Below, piece after piece: positions 24,480-34,950 of a DNA stretch of 64,000 nucleotides. Position 1 is the stretch's first letter. The number at the start of each line of letters is the position of its first letter. Under the pieces are notes generated by a model, which made no database searches, was not told the DNA's origin, and was given only the letters and a program-made list of their open reading frames with translations. The position numbers and the translations under genes were made by a program. This DNA comes from Lachnospiraceae bacterium (GTDB lineage: Bacteria > Bacillota > Clostridia > Lachnospirales > Lachnospiraceae), in NCBI GenBank assembly GCA_902363135.1, contig CABIZF010000015.1:1-64000 (forward strand). The letters are read 5' to 3'.

Positions 24480-25748
24480 TCAGAGCCCCAGCGCCTCCGG
24501 CGCAGAGATCTCTCCGGTCACTGCAGATGCTGCCGCAACTGCCGGGCTTGCCAGATATACCTCTGATCCAACGTGTCCCATACGACCGACAAAATTTCGG
24601 TTTGTCGTGGAAATGCAGCGCTCCTTGTCTGCCAGAATACCCATATATCCGCCAAGACATGGTCCGCAGGTCGGTGTGCTCACAACAGCGCCTGCCTCGA
24701 TAAAGATTTTCAGAAGTCCCTCCTCCATTGCCTGAAGGTAGATTGCCTGCGTTGCCGGAATCACGATGCAGCGGATACCCTTCTTTACCTTGCGGCCCTT
24801 CAGGATCGATGCTGCCACACGCAGGTCATCAATACGGCCATTTGTGCAGGAACCGATCACAGCCTGGTCAATCGTGACCGGTTCAGTGATCTCATCGATC
24901 GTCTTCGTATTCTCCGGAAGATGCGGGAATGCGATCGTAGGGCGAAGCGTGCTCAGATCAATCGTGTATTCCTCATCATAAACTGCATCCTCGTCTGCCT
25001 CGAAAATCTTATACTCTCTCTTGGAATGCTCCTTCATATAAGCAATCGCTTTTTCGTCTACCGGGAAAATGCCGTTCTTGCCGCCTGCCTCGATCGCCAT
25101 ATTCGCGATCGTAAAACGGTCATCCATCGAAAGATTTGACACGCCCTCGCCGACAAATTCCATAGACTTATATAAGGCTCCGTCTACGCCGATCATACCG
25201 ATAATGTGCAGGATCACATCCTTACCGCTCACCCACTTAGAAGGCTTGCCGATCAGGTTAAACCGGATCGCGGACGGTACCTTGAACCATGCCTTACCGG
25301 TCGCCATGCCGGCTGCCATATCCGTACTGCCGACTCCGGTGGAAAATGCGCCAAGCGCTCCGTAAGTACAGGTGTGGGAATCTGCGCCGATGATGACATC
25401 TCCTGCCACCGTCAGTCCTTTTTCCGGAAGCAGTGCATGCTCAATTCCCATCTCTCCGACATCAAAATAATTGGTAATCTCATGGCGACATGCAAACTCG
25501 CGGACACATTTGCAGTGCTCCGCAGACTTGATATCCTTATTCGGAATAAAGTGATCCATTACCAGTGCGATCTTATCCTTATCAAATACAGAATCATCCT
25601 TCAGCTTCTCAATCTCGTGGATTGCCACCGGTGATGTGATATCATTTCCCAGCACCAGATCCAGATTCGCCTCAATGAGCTGACCAGCTTCTACATGATC
25701 CAGGCCAGCAGCTGCTGCCAGAATCTTCTGCGTCATTGTCATTCCCAT
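24480..25748 (-). CDS. leuC: 3-isopropylmalate dehydratase large subunit
   Basis: Aconitase-family [4Fe-4S] subunit of isopropylmalate isomerase, 422 residues, the short clostridial/archaeal type. Cluster ligands are in IGSCTNGR and CGPCLGG, and [20 protein letters not shown] is the aconitase signature. AGAGGAGG lies 10 bases before the ATG. A terminator separates it from ilvC, yet no separate promoter is obvious, so it may depend on read-through. Confidence 0.95.
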   Translation of the reverse strand: MGMTMTQKILAAAAGLDHVEAGQLIEANLDLVLGNDITSPVAIHEIEKLKDDSVFDKDKIALVMDHFIPNKDIKSAEHCKCVREFACRHEITNYFDVGEMGIEHALLPEKGLTVAGDVIIGADSHTCTYGALGAFSTGVGSTDMAAGMATGKAWFKVPSAIRFNLIGKPSKWVSGKDVILHIIGMIGVDGALYKSMEFVGEGVSNLSMDDRFTIANMAIEAGGKNGIFPVDEKAIAYMKEHSKREYKIFEADEDAVYDEEYTIDLSTLRPTIAFPHLPENTKTIDEITEPVTIDQAVIGSCTNGRIDDLRVAASILKGRKVKKGIRCIVIPATQAIYLQAMEEGLLKIFIEAGAVVSTPTCGPCLGGYMGILADKERCISTTNRNFVGRMGHVGSEVYLASPAVAAASAVTGEISAPEALGL

Positions 25749-25772
25749 GAACGTATTTCCTCCTCTAAAAAA

Positions 25773-25801
25773 ATCCCCGGAAATATTTCGTTCCCGGGGA
25801 T
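25773..25801 (-). terminator. Terminator between ilvC and leuC
   Basis: ATCCCCGG pairs with CCGGGGAT around a 13-base loop, followed on the minus strand by TTTTTT. It probably gives graded expression of leuCD relative to ilvNC. Confidence 0.75.
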
Positions 25802-25820
25802 TATTGCATTTACGGGTATC

Positions 25821-26936
<1,116 letters not shown>

Positions 26937-26983
26937 TCACCGGTACAAAAACTCATTCGGTCGTAAGTTACACTGTTATGAAT

Positions 26984-27007
26984 GCAGAAACAGCAATCTG
27001 TTTCTGC
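26984..27007. repeat. Hairpin between ilvN and ilvC
   Basis: GCAGAAACAG and CTGTTTCTGC form a perfect 10-bp stem around CAAT. No T-run follows, so it is more likely an mRNA stability or processing element than a terminator. No gene fits in the 26841-27064 gap. Confidence 0.5.
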
Positions 27008-27064
27008 AGCCTGCCACCCAAGCGAATCTCTGTCCTGTGCAGCAAAGCTTTTGGCTTGCAGACA

Positions 27065-27562
27065 TCACAGATAACGGATGTCATCTGCGCCTCTGGAAAG
27101 TCCGGTGATTCCCGTGCGGGCCAGCTCCAGAATCTCATATCCGTCCAGCAGCTTCAGGAATGCATCCAGCTTTGACTGCTGACCGGTCAGCTCTATGATG
27201 AGAGAATCCTTGCCGACATCAATAATATTTCCTCTGAAAATATTTGCAATCGTGATCACCGACTGGCGGTCATGTGCATCCGCACGTACCTTTACCAGTA
27301 CCAGCTCACGATTGACACTGTTCTCATCCTCGAGCACCTTAATATCAACGACATCAATCAGCTTTGCCAGCTGCTTTACGATCTGATCCAGAATCTGCTC
27401 ATCGCCGCGTGCCACAACTGTCATGCGGGAGTAGCGCGGATCAGCGGTCTCACCTACTGTGAGGCTGTCAATATTATAGCCGCGGCGGGAGAAAAGGCCT
27501 GCCACACGGCTCAGCACGCCGGAGGTATTGTCCACCAGCAATGATAACACTCTTCTATTCAT
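27065..27562 (-). CDS. ilvN: Acetolactate synthase small (regulatory) subunit
   Basis: ACT-domain regulatory subunit of acetolactate synthase that confers valine feedback. 165 residues: an N-terminal ACT domain (RRVLSLLVDNTSGVLSRVAG, RRGYNIDSLTVG) and the C-terminal ALS_ss_C domain. The catalytic ilvB gene is not next to it and must be elsewhere. It heads the ilv-leu operon. Confidence 0.93.
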   Translation of the reverse strand: MNRRVLSLLVDNTSGVLSRVAGLFSRRGYNIDSLTVGETADPRYSRMTVVARGDEQILDQIVKQLAKLIDVVDIKVLEDENSVNRELVLVKVRADAHDRQSVITIANIFRGNIIDVGKDSLIIELTGQQSKLDAFLKLLDGYEILELARTGITGLSRGADDIRYL

Positions 27563-27600
27563 ATGTATATACCTCTGTTCTCTGTGAAAACTTTCTTCCT

Positions 27601-27629
27601 ATTTTAGCAAGTCATCCACGCTTTGTCAA
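27601..27629 (-). promoter_or_regulatory. Promoter of the ilvN-ilvC-leuC-leuD operon
   Basis: Perfect TTGACA (27629-27624), 17-base spacer, TAAAAT (27606-27601). It leaves a leader of only about 30 bases, so there is no room for a T-box or attenuator. Control is therefore probably by a DNA-binding regulator such as CodY (inference). Confidence 0.75.
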
Positions 27630-27666
27630 TCCCCGCCGTTAAATTAACGTAATAAAGTGTAAAGGT

Positions 27667-27694
27667 AAAAAAAGGAGCGTCCATCAGACACTCC
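27667..27694 (-). terminator. Terminator of the amidase gene
   Basis: GGAGTGTC pairs with GGACGCTCC around TGAT, followed on the minus strand by TTTTTTT. Confidence 0.8.
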
Positions 27695-27703
27695 TCTCCT
27701 TCA

Positions 27704-29368
27704 TTACTTGAAATAGCTCACCAGTGCGTTCGCCACTGCCTTTGCCATTGCCTCTTTATTCTTATTATAATATTCCATATCGTCCTTATCGTCGATGAAC
27801 GCCGTCTCCAGCAGTCCGTAAGAGACCCCCTTCGACTGGCAGGTCTTGGCGTTGAACAGTCCGGAAGAACGGAAAATCCCGGCGCCGCCACCCCATACCT
27901 TGAATCCGGTTTTGGCAACAGCCGCTACGATGTTTTTGTCGATCGTATAATTTTTCTTTGCAGAATTGATATACATACCGACACCCTTGAAGTTCCCGTC
28001 GCCTTTCAGATCCTTACCGGAGACTGCCGTTGCATTAAAATGTATCTCCAGCACATAATCGTAATCCTTCAGATTCGGAATCGGACCGGACTTCTTTCCG
28101 GACATGACCTGATAGAGATCATAGTTCTGGTCATATAATGTCACATGCAGATTTGCACCGGACAATGCGTTGTAGATCAGCTTTGCAAACTCCCGCGTAT
28201 ATTTATACTCATAATACGTGGTCTTTCCGATCGTCGCTGTCGCACCCGCGTCCCCCTGTCCGTGTCCGGAGAGAATCAGGATCTTTGCGCCGTTGCCTTT
28301 GCCGTTCGGGTCATCCTCTGTCTTGCTGTTATCTTCCGTCTCGGAAGGGCTTTTCGTCACCACGCCGTCCGCACCGATTGTATAGCCATCAATCGTCGTA
28401 CCTACCGCCATCTTACCATCCGACAGGAAGTAATAGAGCTTTCCGTCAATTGTCTGCAGTCCTTTCTGCATCACGCCGCTCTTCAGATAATATTTATCCG
28501 CACCGACCGTCACAAGCCCGTGCTGACGCACACCGTTCTCATCAAAATAGTATTTCTTTCCACCAATTGTCTTCCATCCGGTCGCTTTTTTGCCGGATAT
28601 GTAATAATAGTATTCTCCATTGGACTTGATCCAGCCCTTTGCCACACGCACCTTTGCACCGGATGCATTTACAACATAACCGTCCGGCGTGACACAGCTC
28701 TTCAGCATCTTTCCGTCACTGCCAAGGTAATACTTTTTGCTGATCCAGCGATTTTTCTGCATGACACCGTATGTACTGAAGAAATACCGGTTCTTGCCGA
28801 GCTTCTTCCAGCCGGTAATTGCCCGTCCACGAATACCCAGCTTTGCTGAATTGCTGAAAAAGTAAGTCTTCCCTTTATACTTTGCCCAGCCAACTGTCAC
28901 TGCTCCGTCTTCCTGAAACAGGAAATAGCCATTCTTTCTGCCAGATTTGATCTTGCGAAATCCGGTGTACATCTCTCCGATCGTTCCGGCCTTCCCTTTC
29001 GGCTCAAAATAATAATTCTTCCCGGAAATTTTTTTCCAACCCGTCTGTAAAATTCCCTTGTTCGAAAAATAAAACGTCTTCTTACCGACTGTGCTAAAAC
29101 CAGTCGCCCGGCTGCCCACCGGAGCATCTCCATCCGCCTGCTTTCGGAAATAATACAGCTTTCCGTTCACCTTTTGCCAGCCGGTTACCTTTTTACCGTT
29201 TTTGCCGTAATAGAAATACCACTTTCCTTCTTTGACCCATCCGGTCTTTTTCGCCCGTACAGCCGTCATGGTGGTATCATCCTCTGCCGCATGTCCTGCC
29301 ACAGCTGTCCCGCCAAGAGACAACGCCAGCATGCAAAGCAGCAACAATACCCGAACCTTCTTCTTCAT
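27704..29368 (-). CDS. Cell-wall amidase with CW-binding repeats
   Basis: Secreted N-acetylmuramoyl-L-alanine amidase. A signal peptide (VRVLLLLCMLALSLGGTAVA, cut near GHA-AE) leads into about twelve 20-residue aromatic/glycine repeats of the choline-binding type, for example GWQKVNGKLYYF and GWKKISGKNYYF. These cover residues about 40-345. The C-terminal Amidase_3-type domain has ILILSGHGQGDAGA, VLEIHFNA and LLETAFIDDKDDM, supplying zinc ligands and the catalytic Glu. The ATG at 29368 has GAGGAG 8 bases upstream; the GTG three codons earlier is too close to that site. The repeats probably bind wall polymer. Confidence 0.9.
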   Translation of the reverse strand: MKKKVRVLLLLCMLALSLGGTAVAGHAAEDDTTMTAVRAKKTGWVKEGKWYFYYGKNGKKVTGWQKVNGKLYYFRKQADGDAPVGSRATGFSTVGKKTFYFSNKGILQTGWKKISGKNYYFEPKGKAGTIGEMYTGFRKIKSGRKNGYFLFQEDGAVTVGWAKYKGKTYFFSNSAKLGIRGRAITGWKKLGKNRYFFSTYGVMQKNRWISKKYYLGSDGKMLKSCVTPDGYVVNASGAKVRVAKGWIKSNGEYYYYISGKKATGWKTIGGKKYYFDENGVRQHGLVTVGADKYYLKSGVMQKGLQTIDGKLYYFLSDGKMAVGTTIDGYTIGADGVVTKSPSETEDNSKTEDDPNGKGNGAKILILSGHGQGDAGATATIGKTTYYEYKYTREFAKLIYNALSGANLHVTLYDQNYDLYQVMSGKKSGPIPNLKDYDYVLEIHFNATAVSGKDLKGDGNFKGVGMYINSAKKNYTIDKNIVAAVAKTGFKVWGGGAGIFRSSGLFNAKTCQSKGVSYGLLETAFIDDKDDMEYYNKNKEAMAKAVANALVSYFK

Positions 29369-29514
29369 ACTCTTCACTCCTCTTGTCTCATTCCCTCATA
29401 CCTGCACGCATCCCATGCATGCCGTCATTTTCCGTATATCCCGGACAATGCGACAATGCTACAGTCTCTTCTCGCGGCAGGCGCTCTGAGTTGTTACATA
29501 TTTTTTACATATTA

Positions 29515-29961
29515 TCATAATTCTGTAACTTTTTCAACCCCTGCCTGCGCGGAAGATACCGCTTTATACCGCTTATAGCAGTATTCAATGATGCTTTTTC
29601 TTGTCACAATTCCGATAAAAATGCCATTGTCATCAATGACCGGGACAAAGTTCTGATTCATAGAGGTCATGACGAGATCCTCAATGTTACAATTGACATT
29701 GACCGGCTCATTGTCCCGCTTGCGGTTCGTGTGGCGAAGCATGATCTCTTCTGCCTCGTGCAGATTCGAAAGCTTCCGGTCCTTCAGCTCCCACAAGATA
29801 TCGCCCTCTGTCAGCGTCCCGACATAATTCCCGGCCCGGTTAATGATCGGCACCGCACTGTACTTGTGATATTCCATTTTCTCCATCGCCTGTCGCAGAG
29901 AATAATCATCGTATAAATACATAACCTCGCTCTTTGGTACTAAATAAAATAAGATATTCAT
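29515..29961 (-). CDS. Tandem CBS-domain protein
   Basis: 148 residues containing two CBS motifs: YSAVPIINRAGNYVGTLTEG and FVPVIDDNGIFIGIVTRKS. Paired CBS domains bind adenine nucleotides and regulate partner proteins. No other domain is fused, so it is a stand-alone Bateman module. AGGAGA lies 8 bases before the ATG. Confidence 0.85.
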   Translation of the reverse strand: MNILFYLVPKSEVMYLYDDYSLRQAMEKMEYHKYSAVPIINRAGNYVGTLTEGDILWELKDRKLSNLHEAEEIMLRHTNRKRDNEPVNVNCNIEDLVMTSMNQNFVPVIDDNGIFIGIVTRKSIIEYCYKRYKAVSSAQAGVEKVTEL

Positions 29962-30017
29962 AGTCTTTTCTCCTGTGTATATGTGTAAACCCCTCTGTGC
30001 CTCTGCACAACGCCATT

Positions 30018-30046
30018 ATTTTACCATACCGTTTTTTCTTATTCAA
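30018..30046 (-). promoter_or_regulatory. Promoter of the CBS-protein gene
   Basis: TTGAAT (30046-30041), 17-base spacer, TAAAAT (30023-30018) on the minus strand, about 55 bases before the ATG. Confidence 0.55.
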
Positions 30047-30085
30047 CACATATCGGGAGAGTTTACCAATTGTTTAGAATAACAA

Positions 30086-30122
30086 AAAAGCCCCGATGGA
30101 TCGATGCATCCACCGGAAGCCC
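30086..30122 (-). terminator. Terminator after the small membrane-protein gene
   Basis: On the minus strand GGCTTCCGGTGGAT pairs, with several wobbles, with ATCCATCGGGGC, followed by TTTTTT. Confidence 0.65.
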
Positions 30123-30131
30123 TGCTCTCTC

Positions 30132-30203
30132 TTTATTTCTTGATTTCTTGATTTCTTTATTTCTTTATTTCTTGATTTCTCTATTTCTTGATTTCTTTTA
30201 TTC
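30132..30203. repeat. Nine-copy 8-bp tandem repeat
   Basis: Units of TTGATTTC or TTTATTTC (plus strand) are repeated about nine times. The array begins at the stop codon of the small membrane-protein gene and runs to its terminator, so copy-number change would not alter the protein. It could change the 3' untranslated length. Confidence 0.8.
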
Positions 30204-30461
30204 TTCATCCACTGCTGTATGGTAAAGATACAGAATGCCTCCATAGAATCCCGGAAGCAACGCACCAAACAAAGCCAGTGCTGTCACATCCAAAGCGGTA
30301 AAGCCTCCGATAAGCAGCTGCACCAGACCACCAAGTACACCTGCAAGCAGACACCATACCGCTGTACTGATCGCAAGATACAAATATTTCTGTGTTTCTT
30401 TTCCGCTCCATCCAAGATGCAAGGAGCTATATATTGCCATTTTACTTATATTTTCGTACAT
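30198..30461 (-). CDS. Small membrane protein of unknown function
   Basis: About 87 residues with two hydrophobic segments, STAVWCLLAGVLGGLVQLLI and VTALALFGALLPGFYGGILY, and an acidic C-terminus DEE. AAAGGAAATGAGG precedes the ATG at 30461; an ATG eight codons earlier is possible. No family is recognised. Confidence 0.55.
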   Translation of the reverse strand: MYENISKMAIYSSLHLGWSGKETQKYLYLAISTAVWCLLAGVLGGLVQLLIGGFTALDVTALALFGALLPGFYGGILYLYHTAVDEE

Positions 30462-30588
30462 ATCCTCATTTCCTTTCGCGAACATCCGCTTTCATTTGCG
30501 CTCATTATAGAGTGCCTCTGTAAAATGCAGACATGTACCTCTGTAAAATCTCTGTAAATTTTATCTATAATCAGGTCGCAGGCACCGG

Positions 30589-30777
30589 TTATGCCTCCTT
30601 GTAAGAAAGATCGATCTCCCGGCAGGATACAATCTGAATCGCCAGATCTACTTCCAGTCCTTCTTTCTCTGCCGCAAACGCGCGCAGCTCCTTCTCTGTC
30701 TCAAACCACGCATGGTAGGAATGCCGAAACCCATCCTTTCCATTCATCGTATAAGTCAGCAAAAAATATTTATCCAT
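30589..30777 (-). CDS. Small protein of unknown function, 62 residues
   Basis: Starts MDKYFLLTYTMNGKDGFRHS after AGGAGG, 5-6 bases upstream. The composition is ordinary and soluble, with a beta-rich N-terminus followed by a helix (TEKELRAFAAEKEG). No known domain. The good ribosome site and clean frame support a real gene. Confidence 0.6.
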   Translation of the reverse strand: MDKYFLLTYTMNGKDGFRHSYHAWFETEKELRAFAAEKEGLEVDLAIQIVSCREIDLSYKEA

Positions 30778-30884
30778 TCTGTCCTCCTGTCGCTGTATCC
30801 AATCATTATTATATCGGTCACTCGTATTATAGCTTCTGTATCACGAAAATCCAAGCCCCTTTCTGCCGGTCAAAGCGGATGTAA

Positions 30885-31038
30885 AGCGGACATTCGCAAT
30901 CCGCTTCGCTACTTGCTCATGAACGCAGTCGCTTCGCGATCTGTCAGTGGGAGCTTTCAACTCCCACTGACATAAGCATCCCCCCTCACCCGCCGCTTAC
31001 TGCTCCGCGCACTTGAAGCGGGGGAATGCTTATCTGCG
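30885..31038. repeat. Palindromic intergenic repeat, long form, best-preserved copy
   Basis: It begins AAGCGGACATTCGCAATCCG. It contains a perfect 11-bp hairpin GTCAGTGGGAG/CTCCCACTGAC (30943-30971) and then a large hairpin from ATAAGCATCCCCC to GGGGGAATGCTTAT. It shares most of its first 65 bases with 23436-23587. The intact stems suggest recent spread or selection on structure. It fills most of a 400-base gene-free gap. Confidence 0.7.
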
Positions 31039-31042
31039 TTCA

Positions 31043-31097
31043 AATGTTTGCAGAATTGCGGGAGCTGCTTCGCAGCGAAGCGATTCGCAGGCATCAG
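31043..31097. repeat. 55-bp palindromic repeat, copy 2
   Basis: Same length as 12918-12972 with 52 of 55 bases identical by eye. It directly follows the long palindromic repeat, so two unrelated palindromic families are stacked here. Confidence 0.6.
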
Positions 31098-31105
31098 TTA
31101 GCACA

Positions 31106-31142
31106 AAAAAGGCCCCACACTGCCAATGCAGTACGAAGCCTC
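31106..31142 (-). terminator. Terminator of the PTS EIIA gene
   Basis: AGGC..ACTGC pairs with GCAGT..GCCT around a short loop, followed on the minus strand by TTTTTT. Confidence 0.65.
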
Positions 31143-31178
31143 TTGATTTTCTGTTATTTATCCTGAATACAGAAAAAG

Positions 31179-31634
31179 CTAATCTAAATACTGCTCCTGA
31201 ATCTGCAGCAGATCCTCTGGTGACTTTGCCTTTACAAGTGCCTTTACAACATCCTCATTCATCAGCATTTTCGAAAGCTTCATCAAATTCTGTAAATGCT
31301 GATCCGGATTGCAGGAAGCCAGCGTAAAAAACAGCTGTGCATCCTTCTCCGGGTCATTCTCATCAAAGCTGACCGGCTTCTCGAGCTTCATGAATCCGAT
31401 TGCGGTCCTGTTGACTCCGGCTGTACCCTCCTGAGAATGCGGCATTGCCACATTCGGCATGACGACAATATACGGACCGTGTTTTTCCACACAGGCAATG
31501 ATGTCCTCCTTATAATTCGCCTCCACAGTGCCATCTGCCTCAAGGCTCTCACAGCTCATACGGATGGCATCCTTCCAGTCCTTCGCTTCCTCGGCAAATT
31601 TATAATGCTTCTGCTCTACGAATGTGCGTAACAT
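31179..31634 (-). CDS. PTS EIIA domain protein (mannitol/ascorbate type)
   Basis: 151 residues forming a single EIIA type-2 domain. The phospho-accepting His is in VVMPNVAMPHSQEGT. The opening LRTFVEQKHYKFAEEAKDWK resembles ascorbate/galactitol EIIA proteins. No EIIB, EIIC, regulator or catabolic gene adjoins it, so it is an orphan that either serves a distant PTS or acts as a phosphorylation-state sensor. Confidence 0.85.
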   Translation of the reverse strand: MLRTFVEQKHYKFAEEAKDWKDAIRMSCESLEADGTVEANYKEDIIACVEKHGPYIVVMPNVAMPHSQEGTAGVNRTAIGFMKLEKPVSFDENDPEKDAQLFFTLASCNPDQHLQNLMKLSKMLMNEDVVKALVKAKSPEDLLQIQEQYLD

Positions 31635-31701
31635 AATTTTTCCTCCGCCATTTTATCTTCCTTTTCTTTTAACAGTAACCGAAGCAGGCAAGTCCCCTTT
31701 T

Positions 31702-32736
31702 TTATGCCACCGTATACGCACACAGCAGCCGGAAGGTATTCTCCGCCCCGATCCGGTGGGAGCGCTCATATCCGTGTGACGCATATACGCCCGGCCCGAT
31801 CAGTCCGTGCCGGATATCATAGCCAGCCTTCAATGCTGCATCCACATCAGAGCCATAGTGCGGATAAATATCGACCGCAAACCCGATACTCTGTTCCTTT
31901 GCCAGCTCTACCATACGGCTGACCACCTGATAATCATACGGCCCCATTGAGTCCTTCGCACAAATCGACACCATTGTCTCATCGCAACCAAGTCCTTCTC
32001 CGACGCAGCCCATGTCTACCGAGATCATCTCTTCGACATTTTCCGGAATCGAAGCTGCTCCGCCGTGGCCGACCTCCTCATAAGATGTGATCAGGATATA
32101 GACCTGGCGCTTTGGCTGCACCTGCTCCTCCTTCAGATACTTTGCATAACCGAGCAGTATGCAGGTACTCAGCTTATCATCCAGAAAGCGGCTCTTGATG
32201 TACCCGTTTTTGGTCACGACCGTACGCGGATCAAAGCAGACAAAATCACCTGCCATGATGCCAAGCTTTCCGACATCCTCCGCCGAGTGCACCGGCTCAT
32301 CAAGCAGTGCTTCCATCGTATCATAGGTGCGCTTCGTATCACTGTAGTCTCCATTTACATGAATGGATGCATCCGTCAACTGAAAGGTAGCATCGTAGCA
32401 TTTACCATCACGTGTATAGACCTTGCAGTTTTCCGCCTCTGTATTGTTCGGGTTCAGTCCTCCGACATTTGTCAGCTTCAATCGGCCATTACTCTTGATC
32501 TGCGCTACCATCGCACCAAGTGTATCCATATGCGCCGCAAGCAGCAGGCCATGCTCCGTATCCTTTCCGCCGAGGTCGCAGAGTACCGCACCCTTTCTCG
32601 TCAGCACCGGCTCATATCCCATACCTTCCAGCTCTTTCTTCACAAAATTCGCCGCCATATGTGTAAAGCCGGTCGGACTCGGGATCGCAAGAAGCTTTTT
32701 CGCAGTGTCAATAATATAGTCTGTGTATTTTTCCAT
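31702..32736 (-). CDS. M42-family glutamyl/aminopeptidase
   Basis: Cytoplasmic dinuclear-metal aminopeptidase (PepA/FrvX type), 344 residues. Metal and catalytic residues are visible in LLLAAHMDTLGAM, SRFLDDKLSTCIL, TSYEEVGHGG and the C-terminal YASHGYERSH. The ATG at 32736 has GGAGG nine bases upstream and is preferred to the ATG six codons earlier. Confidence 0.9.
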   Translation of the reverse strand: MEKYTDYIIDTAKKLLAIPSPTGFTHMAANFVKKELEGMGYEPVLTRKGAVLCDLGGKDTEHGLLLAAHMDTLGAMVAQIKSNGRLKLTNVGGLNPNNTEAENCKVYTRDGKCYDATFQLTDASIHVNGDYSDTKRTYDTMEALLDEPVHSAEDVGKLGIMAGDFVCFDPRTVVTKNGYIKSRFLDDKLSTCILLGYAKYLKEEQVQPKRQVYILITSYEEVGHGGAASIPENVEEMISVDMGCVGEGLGCDETMVSICAKDSMGPYDYQVVSRMVELAKEQSIGFAVDIYPHYGSDVDAALKAGYDIRHGLIGPGVYASHGYERSHRIGAENTFRLLCAYTVA

Positions 32737-32836
32737 CTGATTATTCCTCCACATAAAGAATGGCAGCTCATCGCCGCCATTCTATCGTATCATGTATGTG
32801 GTTGTTTTGCAACTTGCTTCACTCGTGAATAATGAA

Positions 32837-34678
32837 TCACTCCACCGTCTGCGTTCCTCCGACCGGTGCATTCAATATCTGCATAAACTCCTCGCCGGTA
32901 ATCGTTTCCTTCTCATAAAGAAACTTCGCCAGCTCATGTAGCTTCGGCATATTATCAGAAAGAAGCTTTTCTGCCTTTGCATACTCACGCTTCACGAGCT
33001 CGACAACCATTTCATCAATGTCCGCTGCTGTCTCTCCCGCACATGCCAGTGAAGTGTCACCACCCATGTACTGATTCGTCACCGTCTCCAGCGCCACCAT
33101 ACCGAACTTCTCGCTCATACCGTAACGGGTAATCATACCGCGCGCCAGCTTTGTCGCCTGCTCAATATCATTCGACGCTCCGGTTGTGATGGAATGGAAT
33201 ACAAGATCCTCCGCCACACGGCCACCGGTAAACGTCGCGATCTTATTCTCCAGCTCCTCCTTGCTCAGAAGGTTTCGCTCCTGCTCATCGACCTGCATCG
33301 TATAACCGAGCGCACCGGAGGTACGCGGAATGATCGTGATCTTCGTAACCGGAGCTGAATGTGTCTGCAGTGCAGCCACCAGTGCATGCCCGATCTCATG
33401 GTAGGAAACGATCAACCGCTCTTTGTCTGAAAGCACCTTATTTTTCTTCTGGTATCCGGCAATGACGACCTCAATGCTCTCCTCGAGGTCTGCCTGCGTC
33501 ACGTATTTCCGTCCACTGCGGACTGCCCGGAGCGCTGCCTCATTTACCATATTCGCCAGCTCTGCTCCGGATGCACCGGATGCCGCACGTGCGATCGCAT
33601 TAAAATCAATATCATCCCCGAGGCGGATCTTCTTCGCATGCACCTTCAGGATCGCCTCTCTTCCCTGCAGATCCGGCAGCTCTACCGGAATTCTGCGGTC
33701 AAAACGTCCCGGGCGAAGCAACGCCGGATCAAGCGTCTCCGGACGGTTCGTCGCCGCAAGGATCACGACACCCTTTGAACCGTCAAAACCATCCATCTCC
33801 GTCAGCAGCTGATTCAGTGTCTGCTCCCGCTCATCATTTCCGGTCATACCCTGCGTGTCACGTTTCTTACCGATCGTATCGATCTCATCAATAAATACGA
33901 TACACGGAGCTTTTTCATTTGCCTGCTTGAACAGATCACGCACCTTGGCCGCACCCATACCGACGAACATTTCCACGAATTCCGATCCAGAAATCGAGAA
34001 AAACGGTACATTTGCCTCACCGGCTACCGCCTTTGCCAGGAGCGTCTTACCGGTTCCAGGAGGGCCAACAAGCAACGCACCCTTTGGCATCTTCGCACCG
34101 ATCTCCTGGTACTTCTGCGGAGAATGCAGAAAGTCAACAATCTCCTGCAGGGCGTCTTTCGCCTCATCCTCACCAGCCACATCGCTGAATTTGATTCCGG
34201 TCTCGCTCGCCACATAGACCTTCGCATTGCTCTTGCCAAATGACATCGCATTGCCCATGCCTGCGCCGCCCATTTTTTTCATCAGCGACCGTGACAGCAG
34301 CTGTCCGATCACAGCAAAGATCACGAGTGGAACGACAAAGGAAAGAATCATGCTCAGAAACGGATCCATCTCCTGCTGCTTGACCTGACCAAACTCACAG
34401 CCGGCCGCCTGCAGCCTGTCTACAAGATTCACATCCTCAAAGGTATTCGTGCTGTAAAGCTGATTATCCTTATCTTCGAAATAAATCTCATCTCCGGAGA
34501 GCTCTACCTTTGACACCTTTTTGTCGCTTAGCATTGTCAAAAATGTACCGTAATCCACCTCTGTCACATGCTGCTCTACCAGCTTCGGGAACAGAAACAG
34601 ATTCAGCAGCACGATGACTGCCAGCACAATGAGATAATAGACAAACAATGGTTTTTTCGGCTTGTCTACCTTTTGCAT
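32837..34678 (-). CDS. ftsH: ATP-dependent zinc metalloprotease FtsH
   Basis: Membrane AAA+ protease that degrades misfolded membrane and regulatory proteins. 613 residues. Two transmembrane segments (about 11-31 and 107-128) flank an outer domain. The AAA module has Walker A GPPGTGKT at 205-212 and Walker [13 protein letters not shown]. The protease domain has the zinc motif HEIGHA near residue 425. It starts at an ATG with AAAGG upstream and stands alone as a transcription unit. It is slightly shorter than B. subtilis FtsH, mainly in the C-terminal tail. Confidence 0.96.
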   Translation of the reverse strand: MQKVDKPKKPLFVYYLIVLAVIVLLNLFLFPKLVEQHVTEVDYGTFLTMLSDKKVSKVELSGDEIYFEDKDNQLYSTNTFEDVNLVDRLQAAGCEFGQVKQQEMDPFLSMILSFVVPLVIFAVIGQLLSRSLMKKMGGAGMGNAMSFGKSNAKVYVASETGIKFSDVAGEDEAKDALQEIVDFLHSPQKYQEIGAKMPKGALLVGPPGTGKTLLAKAVAGEANVPFFSISGSEFVEMFVGMGAAKVRDLFKQANEKAPCIVFIDEIDTIGKKRDTQGMTGNDEREQTLNQLLTEMDGFDGSKGVVILAATNRPETLDPALLRPGRFDRRIPVELPDLQGREAILKVHAKKIRLGDDIDFNAIARAASGASGAELANMVNEAALRAVRSGRKYVTQADLEESIEVVIAGYQKKNKVLSDKERLIVSYHEIGHALVAALQTHSAPVTKITIIPRTSGALGYTMQVDEQERNLLSKEELENKIATFTGGRVAEDLVFHSITTGASNDIEQATKLARGMITRYGMSEKFGMVALETVTNQYMGGDTSLACAGETAADIDEMVVELVKREYAKAEKLLSDNMPKLHELAKFLYEKETITGEEFMQILNAPVGGTQTVE

Positions 34679-34791
34679 AACATCACACCTTTCCCTTTTT
34701 ATTCTTATTCCGGCTATTACATGTGAGCCTCATACACATGATCACCCTCCAACTGCACTGCGTTTCCTGCAAATGCAATTTAACCTTTTTT

Positions 34792-34819
34792 ATCTTACCG
34801 CATTTTCGGCTAAAATCAA
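34792..34819 (-). promoter_or_regulatory. Promoter of ftsH
   Basis: TTGATT (34819-34814), 16-base spacer, TAAGAT (34797-34792) on the minus strand, about 115 bases before the ATG. The gap 34679-34950 holds no gene. Confidence 0.45.
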
Positions 34820-34950
34820 AGAAAAAAAGGAGGAAAATTCTAAAATAAATGTAAACCTCTTACCAGCTCCGATACTGCTATTCATCATATCAAAAATCCG
34901 CCTTCTCCCATAGCTCCATTCTACTATGAAAGAAAGCGGAACGCAATTCC

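Noticed and set aside
27563..27703. T-box or peptide attenuator ahead of ilvN
   Set aside because: The promoter leaves only about 30 bases of leader, with no T-box core and no leader peptide.
30074..30268. 64-codon minus-strand frame rich in Lys/Asn/Glu
   Set aside because: It is only the translation of the 8-bp tandem repeat and the terminator, overlapping the real small membrane-protein gene in another frame.
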